Of a DNA stretch of 64,000 nucleotides, positions 14,640 through 23,115 are shown piece after piece. Location of the stretch: positions 1 through 64,000 of the forward strand of contig NZ_AUFT01000006.1 of the NCBI RefSeq assembly GCF_000426645.1. The letters are read 5' to 3'. The notes beneath the pieces were generated by a model. It was not told where the DNA came from, did not search any database, and saw only the letters and a program-made list of their open reading frames with translations. Source of the stretch: Nakamurella lactea DSM 19367. GTDB taxonomy: Bacteria; Actinomycetota; Actinomycetes; Mycobacteriales; Nakamurellaceae. The number at the start of each line of letters is the position of its first letter. The stretch's first letter is position 1. The position numbers and the translations under genes are program-made.

Positions 14640-14990
14640 GTGTCGACCACCCCGCAGCGGCAGGCGGGCACCCCCACGACGCGCTCGCCGGTTCGTGCCG
14701 TTGAACCGCCGCAGACCGTGCTGATCGATCTCGGCGCCCTGTACGGTCGCCAGCCGCATTTCCGGCGGCCGAACGTCCTCCTCATCGCATCGCTCCACTA
14801 CACCGCGGTCGCCGAACTCGACGCCTGGGTGCTGGCCGAGACAGGCTGGTTCGGCGCCTGCCGGTACCGGGTCAAGCTGGCGTACGGGCAGTACATCGAG
14901 CAGAATCACCTGGTGCCCGCGTGGGCGCTGCGACTCGCGACCGATTTCGACCTGGCGCAAGCGAGGATGCGCGGCGAACTTGAGCCATGA
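14640..14990 (+). CDS. Hypothetical 116-residue protein
   Basis: Starts at GTG 14640-14642 and ends at TGA 14988-14990. After a Thr/Pro-rich N-terminus (residues 1-25) comes a compact region: TVLIDLGALYGRQPHFRRPN, LLIASLHYTAVAELDAWVL, and WFGACRYRVKLAYGQYIEQ. No known family is recognised. It is the only plus-strand gene in this part of the element and is divergent from the zinc-motif/SSB-like unit, so it could be a regulator or entry-exclusion-type product; neither is supported directly. Confidence 0.5.
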   Translation: MSTTPQRQAGTPTTRSPVRAVEPPQTVLIDLGALYGRQPHFRRPNVLLIASLHYTAVAELDAWVLAETGWFGACRYRVKLAYGQYIEQNHLVPAWALRLATDFDLAQARMRGELEP

Positions 14991-15187
14991 CGACGATCCG
15001 CGGGATCGGAAGGGCTGTCGCATGGCGACGACGTCCAGCGCTGTACCAACAGGCGCCGACGATTTGACTACGACTTGTCCGGCAGCGTCTGCAGGGTCGA
15101 ACATCGAAGGTGTGGCAAGCCCTTATATCGGACTCATCGATAGACAATTGCGACGAGCTTTCCTTCCCAAGTGCGCGGCATTCGGCC

Positions 15188-15832
15188 CTATCTGGCACGG
15201 CCGAGCACCACGAGGCGGTCGTCGATGAGCCATCCCGGTGGTTGATCCCAGGTGAGCGGGACCGTGTCCCGCACGGTGAAGGAGCCCATGGCCGCGGCGA
15301 CAAGATCGTCGGCGAGAGGCGTCACGGTCTCTCCGGTCCGGATATTGGCGACACTGAGGACCAAGGTTCCGGTGGTCGTGAGGTGGCCGGCGATGGACGC
15401 GAACACCTGGCCCATCTGATTGACGTAGCGCTGGTAGTCGCCGTCCAACGTTCGATACCCGGTCAGCGGATTCTGTGGGTGGTCGACGGCATTCATGTAT
15501 GGCGGCGAGGTCAGGCACAACTCGAACGTGCCCAGACGCAGCCGGTCGAGGTCGAGTGCGTTGCCCTGGATGACGCACGACGGATCGACTCTGTCCCGGG
15601 CTATGGCCACCCGGTCGGCCAGCAGCTCCACTCCGACCGCCTGCCGGCCGAGTTGGTGCGCGACTGCCAAAGTTGTACCTGAGCCAGCGAACGGGTCGAG
15701 CACCCGATCCCCTGGGTTGCTGTACGTTTCGACCACGAAGCCTGCCAGCGATGCAGGGAAGTGCTCGTCACTACTCCAACCTGCCGGCCGCTCCGCCGCC
15801 AGCTCCGCAACTCGGATCATCGGCGCCTTCAT
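15188..15832 (-). CDS. Compact site-specific DNA methyltransferase
   Basis: A 214-residue SAM-dependent DNA methyltransferase starting at ATG 15830-15832. Motif I is DPFAGSGTT (about residues 45-53) and the catalytic motif IV is TSPPY (about 108-112), the form typical of N4-cytosine and some N6-adenine enzymes. The motif order is I before IV, whereas many TSPPY enzymes have the reverse order. At 214 residues little target-recognition sequence remains (residues 115-145 at most). It lies 92 bases downstream of an Mrr-like nuclease gene on the same strand, so the two may form a restriction-modification pair. Confidence 0.8.
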   Translation of the reverse strand: MKAPMIRVAELAAERPAGWSSDEHFPASLAGFVVETYSNPGDRVLDPFAGSGTTLAVAHQLGRQAVGVELLADRVAIARDRVDPSCVIQGNALDLDRLRLGTFELCLTSPPYMNAVDHPQNPLTGYRTLDGDYQRYVNQMGQVFASIAGHLTTTGTLVLSVANIRTGETVTPLADDLVAAAMGSFTVRDTVPLTWDQPPGWLIDDRLVVLGRAR

Positions 15833-15924
15833 GCCGCCATTCTGCCGTCGTCGAACAAGACCCCGCGACCCCGCCGCGCCGGCTGGTCACTCCGCCACGC
15901 CGTAAGGAGATCGTCAACCGAGAC

Positions 15925-16860
15925 CTAGTCCATCTCGCGAGCGCTGAGATAGGGGTCGCCGGTCTCCGCGGCGTGTCGACGTTTACGAAGGAGCAGCTCA
16001 TCCAGGCCCAGCGCACCCTCGAGGACTGCGACAAGGTCAGCGCCGTCAGCGAGCAACACCCGAGACCCGTTACGCCGGAGCAGGTTGACGGCTTCGGCAC
16101 TGAATCCGTTGATGCCAATCATCAGCCCGCCAGTTCGATGCATCTTCTCGGCAACTTTGCCCGCGAAGTCTCGGACCTGTTTGGGATCTACTTTCTCGCT
16201 CAGCCATCGTGCTTCGAGCAAGTAGTCATCGGTGTCGAAGGTGAACGCTCCGTCAATCTGCTCTCCCTTGAGCGCGAAGGACGCGCGGGGGTCGAGGTCG
16301 AACAGCGCAAAGAGCCGATTCAAGAATGGCTCCAGGGCCAGCCCACGAAGCTGGGGGTCAGTCATCTCGCTGAGGCGATAAAAGTCGGCCTTCAACGTTT
16401 CGAGGTCTTGGGTGCGGGCCCAACTCTGAGCCGCCGCAGCTCTGGCCGCAGCGTCAGCGGATTTCCGAGCAGCAGCGTCCTCGACCAACGTCTTGTGCTG
16501 GCCGATCACCCGCTTGACCTCGGCGAGTGCAGCCTGGGCGGCTCGTACTTTCTCCTTACCGTCTTCAAGTCGGGCCAGGTTCCTAAATGCAGGGTTCCAG
16601 TCGGCCAAGGTCATCAGCACGCCCAGGGTGAGGCTCTGGAGGCGCGGCTCGTCTCGCTGGAGGCGGCTGACGACCTCGCTTGCGGCCTCGCGCTTGGTTC
16701 GATTTGCAAGATCGATCCCAGCCAGCACGCTGCTGTCGGCGGCGAACAGAGAGGACAGCATCCGAGAGTAGGGCGATTTGTACCACTCGAATGTGGTGAG
16801 GGCCTCAGCTAGTGCGTCGTATACCTGCGGATGAAGGCGCTTAGACGGGTCCGCTGGCAC
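15925..16860 (-). CDS. Mrr-like restriction endonuclease
   Basis: A 311-residue protein starting at GTG 16858-16860. The C-terminal third has the Mrr/REase fold signature: GEQIDGAFTFDTDDYLLEARW supplies Asp203 and Glu216, but the usual Lys of the D-ExK triad is Arg218. GGLMIGINGFSAEA follows, as in Mrr-type enzymes. Residues 95-165 are a long charged coiled-coil-like helix. The N-terminal 90 residues are of unknown type. It may restrict DNA protected by the adjacent methyltransferase or act on modified DNA alone; the Lys-to-Arg change leaves activity open. Confidence 0.75.
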   Translation of the reverse strand: MPADPSKRLHPQVYDALAEALTTFEWYKSPYSRMLSSLFAADSSVLAGIDLANRTKREAASEVVSRLQRDEPRLQSLTLGVLMTLADWNPAFRNLARLEDGKEKVRAAQAALAEVKRVIGQHKTLVEDAAARKSADAAARAAAAQSWARTQDLETLKADFYRLSEMTDPQLRGLALEPFLNRLFALFDLDPRASFALKGEQIDGAFTFDTDDYLLEARWLSEKVDPKQVRDFAGKVAEKMHRTGGLMIGINGFSAEAVNLLRRNGSRVLLADGADLVAVLEGALGLDELLLRKRRHAAETGDPYLSAREMD

Positions 16861-16869
16861 GCGCCGATT

Positions 16870-17058
16870 CTACTGATCAGGACGCGTTCCACGTGTAAGG
16901 ACAGGCGTAGCGGCGGGACGACTTGTCGTTCCACCTCGCCTGTCAGCGCGATTGATCTGCCCGGGCCGGCCCCGCAGTCCTCCTGACACCGTCCGAGACG
17001 GCTGCACGTAGGTGATTCCGGCGCTGTCGCCTACTTTCACGTACGGATCGTCCGACAT
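16870..17058 (-). CDS. Possible small protein after traA
   Basis: A 62-codon frame (ATG 17056-17058) between traA and the nuclease gene, starting MSDDPYVKVGDSAGITYVQP. The first 20 residues look protein-like; the rest is Arg/Gly/Thr-rich and low in structure. The SD is weak (GTAGGT directly before ATG). It is kept as a possibility because the 237-base gap otherwise holds nothing. Confidence 0.3.
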   Translation of the reverse strand: MSDDPYVKVGDSAGITYVQPSRTVSGGLRGRPGQINRADRRGGTTSRPAATPVLTRGTRPDQ

Positions 17059-17098
17059 ACCTACGGCGGCCCGCTGAGCGACCGACAGAGGCAGCCAC

Positions 17099-20000
17099 CT
17101 ACCGGTCGTGGCCGCGGGTCGAGACGAGCGTCGGAGTATCAGGCATCCGCTCCGAAGTCTGATCAACTTGCGCCGCGAGGACAGCCCGTTCTGCATGGCG
17201 CCGATCCATCCGCTGCGAGATCCCGGCTGACGCGGTCAGCCGCGGCCCAAGTGGATGTCGCGGATCCTCGATGTTCCACCGATCGCGATACGCAACGACT
17301 TGCCGTACCGCCGTGGCGCTACGTGGAGACAGCGTCATCGCCTGCGCTGACTTGCCTACGAGCGAGTCCTTGAGCCATGCGGGCTGCGAGATGACGGCGC
17401 GTTCCGCAAGCCGTTCGACGCGGGACTCTATGAGGGTGGCTCGTTCCGTCATCGCGGTCAAGAATTGGCCATCACCCAGTCCGGCCGAAGCGTCGGGGAC
17501 GATGCCGCCGATCAGGCGGCGGGTAGGCCTGCTTCGACCGGCTGTCTGCGCCGCGGTCCAGCGGCGGATCTGCTCGGCAACATCGCCACAGGCGACTGGC
17601 ACGGGAGTGTTGTCGGCGAGGTGGCGGCGCAATGCGTCGCCGGAGAGTTGCCATTGGTGCGCCGAGCGGATCGCGGTGGCTATCTGTCCGAATTCTGGAT
17701 CGGCCACAAGCTCGGCCGCGTTCGGCAGGCCGGTGGTGTGCAGGAGGTCTGCGGCGGCGAGTTCGTGGGCGGCGGCCGCGAGGGTCTCGTACTCGGGAAC
17801 CAGGCGGCGCAAGGATTCGGCTTCATCCTGCAGCTGGGTGATGGTTTCGCGCGCGGAGAGCTCTGCTCTCGTTGAGTGGAGGATCTGGCAGAGCAGGTCC
17901 CGCGGTGTCCACGGCTCGACGGGTGGTCCGTGCTGGTCTTCGGCGTCGCCGCCGGCCCGTTCGATGACCAGGTAGGTGTGGTTGCTGAAGCGTCCGCGGG
18001 TCATCGCGACGTAGAGCAGCTCCCGGGCGGTCATCTCGTCGGCGATGGTGTGCGCGGTGTCGACGGTGATGCCCTGGGATCGGTGCGCGGTGGCGGCGTA
18101 GCCGAGTTCGACGTGTTCGGCGGCGTACCAGGCCGGCAGCGTCACCGACGCGGCTGTTGGTTGGTTGTCAGTTCCGAGCATCCGGACGGTGAGTGACCCG
18201 TCGGGACGGGCCTGATCGACCAGCCACCGTTGGCCGTTCTTGACGTAGCCGTCGGATCGACGGCCCGATCGTCCGGCCGGCGCGTAGGTGGTGCCGTCCT
18301 GAAGGTAGCGGTTGATCTCCCGGGTGACGACGTGATCTCCGCGGCTGGCCGCCAGTCCGTCGTGCAGCGCGACTTGTGTCGTCGGATCGACCTCGCCGGC
18401 CGCGATCCGGTCGGCTCTGGCGCGTTCTGCGAGTTCGCGGACGGTGCCGTTGTCGCCGGCGATCAGGATGGAGGCTCGCCCGGCGGCTGTGTCTGTTTGC
18501 CAGGCTCGGTAGGCGGCGTCGAGCATGTCTGTTCGGTCGCCGTCGTGCAGGCGCCCGTGATCGTTGTAGGTGTCGATCACCTCGAGCCGTCCGGTTCGCA
18601 GACCGAGAGACGCCTCTTCTTCCCAGCGCCGACGGCTGCCGTCGGGTTCGGCGAAGCGGCGGATCACGTGAAGCTGTGGCGCGTCGGCCCGATGGTGCAC
18701 GAGCATGCCGAAGGCGCCGCCGGTCTCCACGGGCGATAGTTGATGCGGGTCACCGACCAGCAGCAGCTTGGCCCCACTGGCCGCGACCTGATCGGCCAGC
18801 GCCCGTAGCGCGAAGGTGCCGGCCATGCCGGCCTCGTCGACGATCAGCAGCTGCCCTGGCCGCAGCCGCCACCTGTTGTAGTCGGCCTGCGCCGATTCGA
18901 TCGCTGTGTCCAGGGCGGTTGCGGTCGGTGACCCTCCATCGGCGGCTGCGCGCCGAGCGCGGAGGACCTCGAGCCGTTCGGCTCGTTGGGGCTGGACACG
19001 CTGTTGCGCGAGCCATTGCGCGGTGTTGTCGGTGGCGATTCCGAGGTCGGCTGCCAGTGCTTCGGCTGCTTTCGAGGAGGTCGCCAGCCCGACGACAGCG
19101 CCGGCCCCGAACTCCGACTCCCAGATCGCTCGGACGCCGGCCATGGTCGTTGTCTTCCCGGTCCCGGCGGGCCCGACCAGCACGTCGACGACCCGTCCCG
19201 AGCCGGCGATGTCCAGCGCGGCGGGCGTCTGGTCTTCGGCGTCGAGGGCATACGAGCGGCCGGGCAACGGCTGCTCGGCCACCGCGAGCGCGCGATCCAG
19301 TCCGACCGCCGGACCGGCAGTGTCGTCGGCAAGCTCGACCAGTCGGTCCTCCGCGGCCAATACTGCGGCTGACGTGAACGTGGCAGGTGGCGCAAACTCG
19401 CTAGCGCCGGTCGCCGGGTCACGGAACCGATCGGGCACCGACGCCAGCTCGGGAGAGGTGATGGCCACCGACACCGCCACCGCTCGGGCGACAACCAGCC
19501 GACGGACAGCGTCCGCGTGATCCGGATCGACGAACTGCCAACCGATATCGACGATCTGCCGCGATGCCTCAGCGTCGAGATTCCACTCACCCCACTGAGC
19601 ACGCTTCGAAGCGACCACGTCCACCACCCGCGCGCCGAGGGACTCCACAGCGGCGGCCGAGATGTCGTCGCGCCGCAGCAGCACCGGCCGATCGGCTTGA
19701 GCTCGGCTCGCCTCGGCCGCCCACTCGCCCGCAGGACGGCCCAGAATCGCGGACGCTCGCTCTGTCCACCTGGCGATCGCCTCGTCGAGTCCCGTGATGT
19801 GTTTGCCGCTGCGGGTCGCGAGGGTCTGCTGCTGCCGAATCCGCCACAACACGGCCTGCGAGGGCGCAGCCCCGCCATGTGCGGTCCGGTACTCCTCAAG
19901 CGCGACGGCGACAGCCTGCTCGATATCCGCAGACCGGCTGGAGAACTCGGCACACAACTTGGCAGGAACCGAAGCCAGCTCACGGCCATCGCGACGGCCT

Positions 20001-20860
20001 GCGCCGCGGGCACGGCGTTCCCAGCCGATGCCGAGCCGCCGTGTCACCTCGTCCGCCAGGGCAGCGTCATAAGACTCCGAGAGAGCCACCGTCGCCTTGT
20101 AGAAGCTGCGGGAGTCGATGGTTCGCCACACCCCGTCCTCCCCCTGGACCCGATTCGCGACCGTCACGTGGGTGTGCAGCAACGGATCACCCGCCCGGGA
20201 ATCCCAGTGATCGAACGCCGCCGCGATCAGCCCCCTGGTCCGGACCCGCCGCACGCCTTGTGCTCCGATCCGGGTTCGCAGCACCTCGCCCTCCACACGT
20301 GCGAGGGTTGTCGCGACCGCCGCATGGTGGGCTTCGAACAGCTGCACCTGGATGCCGTGATCGGCTAGCGCCCACAGTGTGCTGACCGATTTCACCGGTT
20401 TGAACGTCAGATCGAACCCGTGAACTGTCCTTTGACCCGGGTTGCGGCGCTCCTCCTCGCGGATCTTCTCGATCGCATCAGCGCTTTGCTCAGCCGACAT
20501 CACCGGCAAGGTATCGACCAGCCGACGGACGCGTCGGTCGATCCGTTCGGCCCGGGACGGGTACGACGCGGGAGCTCGGCGCATCAGCGACGCGCCGTTT
20601 ACCGGATCGGCAGAGTCCTCGAACACGGCGCGCATCTGCGCTTCCGAGACTTCGCTGCCCTCGGCGACACCTTCGCCACCGGCGAGGCTGGCAAGGCCGG
20701 ACCCAAGCCAGCGCCCCGGGGGGTAGCCGCCGGCGGTGTAGTACCGCGTCAGCGGCGACACGGTCGCCGCGGGTTCGCCGCCGGTGGCGCGGCCATCGGC
20801 GGCCGCGACATGGCGAACCAGGTAGTCGACTGACGACATCGGCGAAAGAGACATGACCAC
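17099..20860 (-). CDS. traA: MobF-family conjugative relaxase/helicase TraA
   Basis: A 1,253-residue relaxase-helicase. The start is GTG at 20860 or the in-frame ATG at 20854. Residues 1-330 are a TrwC-type relaxase: the paired tyrosines YY at 40-41 and the metal-binding HTHVTVAN near 225. A TraI/RecD2-like helicase follows: Walker A VGPAGTGKTTT near 563, Walker B IVDEAGM near 675, GDPHQLSPVETGGAF, and the C-terminal YAATAHRSQGITVDTAHTIAD motif. It nicks at oriT and unwinds the strand for transfer. No oriT could be proven; the 557-base region upstream is the natural candidate. Confidence 0.92.
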   Translation of the reverse strand: MVMSLSPMSSVDYLVRHVAAADGRATGGEPAATVSPLTRYYTAGGYPPGRWLGSGLASLAGGEGVAEGSEVSEAQMRAVFEDSADPVNGASLMRRAPASYPSRAERIDRRVRRLVDTLPVMSAEQSADAIEKIREEERRNPGQRTVHGFDLTFKPVKSVSTLWALADHGIQVQLFEAHHAAVATTLARVEGEVLRTRIGAQGVRRVRTRGLIAAAFDHWDSRAGDPLLHTHVTVANRVQGEDGVWRTIDSRSFYKATVALSESYDAALADEVTRRLGIGWERRARGAGRRDGRELASVPAKLCAEFSSRSADIEQAVAVALEEYRTAHGGAAPSQAVLWRIRQQQTLATRSGKHITGLDEAIARWTERASAILGRPAGEWAAEASRAQADRPVLLRRDDISAAAVESLGARVVDVVASKRAQWGEWNLDAEASRQIVDIGWQFVDPDHADAVRRLVVARAVAVSVAITSPELASVPDRFRDPATGASEFAPPATFTSAAVLAAEDRLVELADDTAGPAVGLDRALAVAEQPLPGRSYALDAEDQTPAALDIAGSGRVVDVLVGPAGTGKTTTMAGVRAIWESEFGAGAVVGLATSSKAAEALAADLGIATDNTAQWLAQQRVQPQRAERLEVLRARRAAADGGSPTATALDTAIESAQADYNRWRLRPGQLLIVDEAGMAGTFALRALADQVAASGAKLLLVGDPHQLSPVETGGAFGMLVHHRADAPQLHVIRRFAEPDGSRRRWEEEASLGLRTGRLEVIDTYNDHGRLHDGDRTDMLDAAYRAWQTDTAAGRASILIAGDNGTVRELAERARADRIAAGEVDPTTQVALHDGLAASRGDHVVTREINRYLQDGTTYAPAGRSGRRSDGYVKNGQRWLVDQARPDGSLTVRMLGTDNQPTAASVTLPAWYAAEHVELGYAATAHRSQGITVDTAHTIADEMTARELLYVAMTRGRFSNHTYLVIERAGGDAEDQHGPPVEPWTPRDLLCQILHSTRAELSARETITQLQDEAESLRRLVPEYETLAAAAHELAAADLLHTTGLPNAAELVADPEFGQIATAIRSAHQWQLSGDALRRHLADNTPVPVACGDVAEQIRRWTAAQTAGRSRPTRRLIGGIVPDASAGLGDGQFLTAMTERATLIESRVERLAERAVISQPAWLKDSLVGKSAQAMTLSPRSATAVRQVVAYRDRWNIEDPRHPLGPRLTASAGISQRMDRRHAERAVLAAQVDQTSERMPDTPTLVSTRGHDR

Positions 20861-21417
20861 GTCACGGGGTGGTCCGCTGCCTTCGGATCAATCTGTTCCG
20901 CGCAGCGCAACTCAACGCATGATCAGTTCAACTTGGCGATGAACCTCTCACCGACAACCTCGGCGCGGCCGTTCTCGAAGTCGACCGTGCAAGACGCGCT
21001 GAAGAACCCAAAGACGTCCGTCACCCCATGGTCCGCCTGGGCACGACTGAGGGGAAGACGCCAAGGGTGCCGTTTGCCATCACGCGATCGTCAGCCGCTG
21101 TCACAGGTTTCGTGCAGCAGACCCTTTCAGGCGGCGCCAGAGCGCGAGCACGGAGCAAGTCTGCGTGGTGGCTGAGGACCGTCTACTGGGTCGTACGAGC
21201 ATCGCGAAGCTTTGGGTATCATCCGGGAGGTTCACGCTGTTGGACATCACTCCGCAGCCGGAAGACTCCCCGCAATGGAAGGGCATGAGACCGACGGAGA
21301 ACTCCGCATCGGGAGAGGTCGGGTTCTGTATGGCGCAAACGACCGCAAGGAGGGGACTGCCAACGTTTGGGCAGTCCCGAACGCCACCAGGCCGCGCTCG
21401 TCTTCTACGGTGTCGGG
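20861..21417. other. Divergent intergenic region, candidate oriT
   Basis: This region separates traA (minus) from the Gabija operon (plus). Relaxase genes often lie next to their oriT, so it is the best place to look. A minus-strand frame ending at 20923 (coding-like VTDVFGFFSASCTVDF) has only about 33 codons from its GTG and may be the end of a decayed gene. A 9-bp hairpin lies at 21353-21378. No clear nic-site consensus was recognised. Confidence 0.35.
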
Positions 21418-21421
21418 GTGA
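21212..21421 (+). CDS. Possible small gene coupled to gajA
   Basis: A 69-codon frame from TTG 21212, containing GELRIGRGRVLYGANDRKEG, whose TGA overlaps the GTG of gajA as GTGA. Such overlaps commonly couple translation. There is no strong SD and no family match, and the frame could equally be the leader of the Gabija transcript. Confidence 0.25.
   Translation: MGIIREVHAVGHHSAAGRLPAMEGHETDGELRIGRGRVLYGANDRKEGTANVWAVPNATRPRSSSTVSG
21353..21378 (+). promoter_or_regulatory. Hairpin upstream of gajA
   Basis: GGGACTGCC (21353-21361) and GGCAGTCCC (21370-21378) form a perfect 9-bp stem with an 8-base loop, ending 39 bases before the gajA GTG. No T-run follows, so it is more likely a regulator site or attenuating RNA structure than a terminator. 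Confidence 0.45.
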
Positions 21422-23112
21422 GACTCAGCCGCGTCCGTGTGAAGAACTTCCGAAACCTGGTCGACATCGATGTGCCGCTCACGCAGCACACAGTGATTGT
21501 CGGCGAGAACCGGTCAGGCAAAAGCAACCTGCTGCACGCGATGCGGCTGGTTCTGGACAACACTCTGTCTGCGGACCAGCGTCGTCTGCCTCCTGAGGAT
21601 TTTTGGGAGGGGCTGTCCGGCGCAACCTCCGATCCAGTCAGCAACGGCGACGTCATCGAAGTTTCTCTCGACGTCACCAACTTCTCGGAGGAGGCGCCTG
21701 TCGTGGCCACTCTGCGTGACGCGCTGGTAACCGGTGACCCTATGACGGCCCGGCTGACTTACCGGTGGGAACCGGATCCGAAGGTCGACGGTGAGCCCGT
21801 GTATCGGGCTCGGCTTTACGGCGGCACCGACAACCGGTTGGTGACCGCCGTCGACGTGCGCGACCGGCTGATCACTGTGTTCATGCATGCGCTGCGTGAC
21901 GTAGAAAGCGACGTCGGGAACTGGCGCCGCTCACCGCTTCGTGCTCTGTTGGAGGCCGCATCGCGAGAGGCGAATCCCTCAGACCTCGATGGGGTCCGCG
22001 ACGCGATGCAGACGGCGAACGACTCGCTCAACAAGCTGGCGCCGCTAGTAAAGCTCAGCAAAGACATCGCGGAGAGCACCGAGGCGGCGGTCGGTGCCCT
22101 CCAGGGGTTGGCTACGACCTTGGCCGCCGCGCCTCCCGATGCGCGCCGACTGGTCCGGTCGATGCGACTATTCGTCGATGGTTCGGCGCAGCGGCAGCTG
22201 ACGAGCACGAGCCTCGGCGCCCTGAACGTTTTGTACTTCTCGCTGCTCGACTTGCGGCTGAAGCAGCGGCTCGCAACCGCTGAAGCCGCCCACGTCCTCC
22301 TCGCCATCGAGGAACCCGAAGCGCATCTACACCCGCATCTGCAACGGCTACTGTTCAGACACTTGCAGCAGGACGACTCCAACCGGTCGACGGTGGTCAC
22401 CACCCATTCCCCGCACATCGCAAGCGCTACGTCAGCGCGCAACCTCATCATGCTGCGTACCACCGAAGCTGGCACGGTCGCACACGCAGCCGGCGACGCC
22501 GCTCTGACTGAGCCCGAGTGGACCGACATCGACCGGTTCCTCGACGCCACCCGCACCGAGCTGGTTTTCGCCCGACGGGTAATGCTCGTCGAGGGGGTCG
22601 CCGAGCAGCTCATGGCGCCGTCATTGGCGAAGGCGAACGGGGTCGACCTCGACGAGGTCGGCATCTCGGTGTGCGCCATCGGCGGCACGCACTTCGGCTC
22701 TTACGTCAAGCTATGCAATGCCCTCGGAATCCCCTACGCTGTGCTGACCGACGGGGACCCCGGCAAACCTGTAACAGGGGAACGCCGCAAGGAATTGCTG
22801 GAAGTGAACGCCGGCGCCGACCCGTCTGCCGTTTTCGTTGGGGACACCACATTCGAGTACGACATAGTCTGCACCTCCGACAACAACCGGACGAGCGTCG
22901 TGTCGGTGTTGAGAGAGCTGATTGGTGACGCGGCGACTGGCCACCTCCAGAAAGTCGCCGGATGGGACGAGACGACACCGGCCGCCGGGGACTTCCTCAA
23001 CATGATCGACCAAATCGGAGGAAAGGGCCGGTTTGCTCAGCGACTCGCCAGTGCGTCGGTAACCCCGCCCGCACACTTCGCAAATGCGCTGGCTTATCTC
23101 AAGGAGCTGTAG
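21418..23112 (+). CDS. gajA: Gabija nuclease GajA (OLD-family ATPase-Toprim)
   Basis: A 564-residue OLD-family protein. The N-terminal ABC-type ATPase begins VRLSRVRVKNFRNL, with Walker A GENRSGKS at 29-36, a Walker B/D-loop LLAIEEPEAHLHPH near 297 and the H-loop VTTHSPH near 328. The C-terminal Toprim nuclease follows: the LVEGVAEQ glutamate near 390 and the TDGD acidic pair near 445. A UvrD-like helicase gene starts three bases after its stop. That pairing and both lengths match the Gabija system, where GajA cleaves phage DNA when nucleotides are depleted. GTG 21418 is chosen because the conserved fold starts there. Confidence 0.88.
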   Translation: MRLSRVRVKNFRNLVDIDVPLTQHTVIVGENRSGKSNLLHAMRLVLDNTLSADQRRLPPEDFWEGLSGATSDPVSNGDVIEVSLDVTNFSEEAPVVATLRDALVTGDPMTARLTYRWEPDPKVDGEPVYRARLYGGTDNRLVTAVDVRDRLITVFMHALRDVESDVGNWRRSPLRALLEAASREANPSDLDGVRDAMQTANDSLNKLAPLVKLSKDIAESTEAAVGALQGLATTLAAAPPDARRLVRSMRLFVDGSAQRQLTSTSLGALNVLYFSLLDLRLKQRLATAEAAHVLLAIEEPEAHLHPHLQRLLFRHLQQDDSNRSTVVTTHSPHIASATSARNLIMLRTTEAGTVAHAAGDAALTEPEWTDIDRFLDATRTELVFARRVMLVEGVAEQLMAPSLAKANGVDLDEVGISVCAIGGTHFGSYVKLCNALGIPYAVLTDGDPGKPVTGERRKELLEVNAGADPSAVFVGDTTFEYDIVCTSDNNRTSVVSVLRELIGDAATGHLQKVAGWDETTPAAGDFLNMIDQIGGKGRFAQRLASASVTPPAHFANALAYLKEL

Positions 23113-23115
23113 GAG

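Noticed and set aside
14980-15187. An 82-codon plus-strand frame after the 116-residue gene
   Set aside because: It has no SD, runs into the antisense strand of the methyltransferase gene, and shows no conserved pattern.
21367-21417. An upstream start for gajA adding 17 residues
   Set aside because: The conserved OLD-family fold begins at VRLSRVRVKNFRNL, encoded from GTG 21418; the extension has no similarity to expect.
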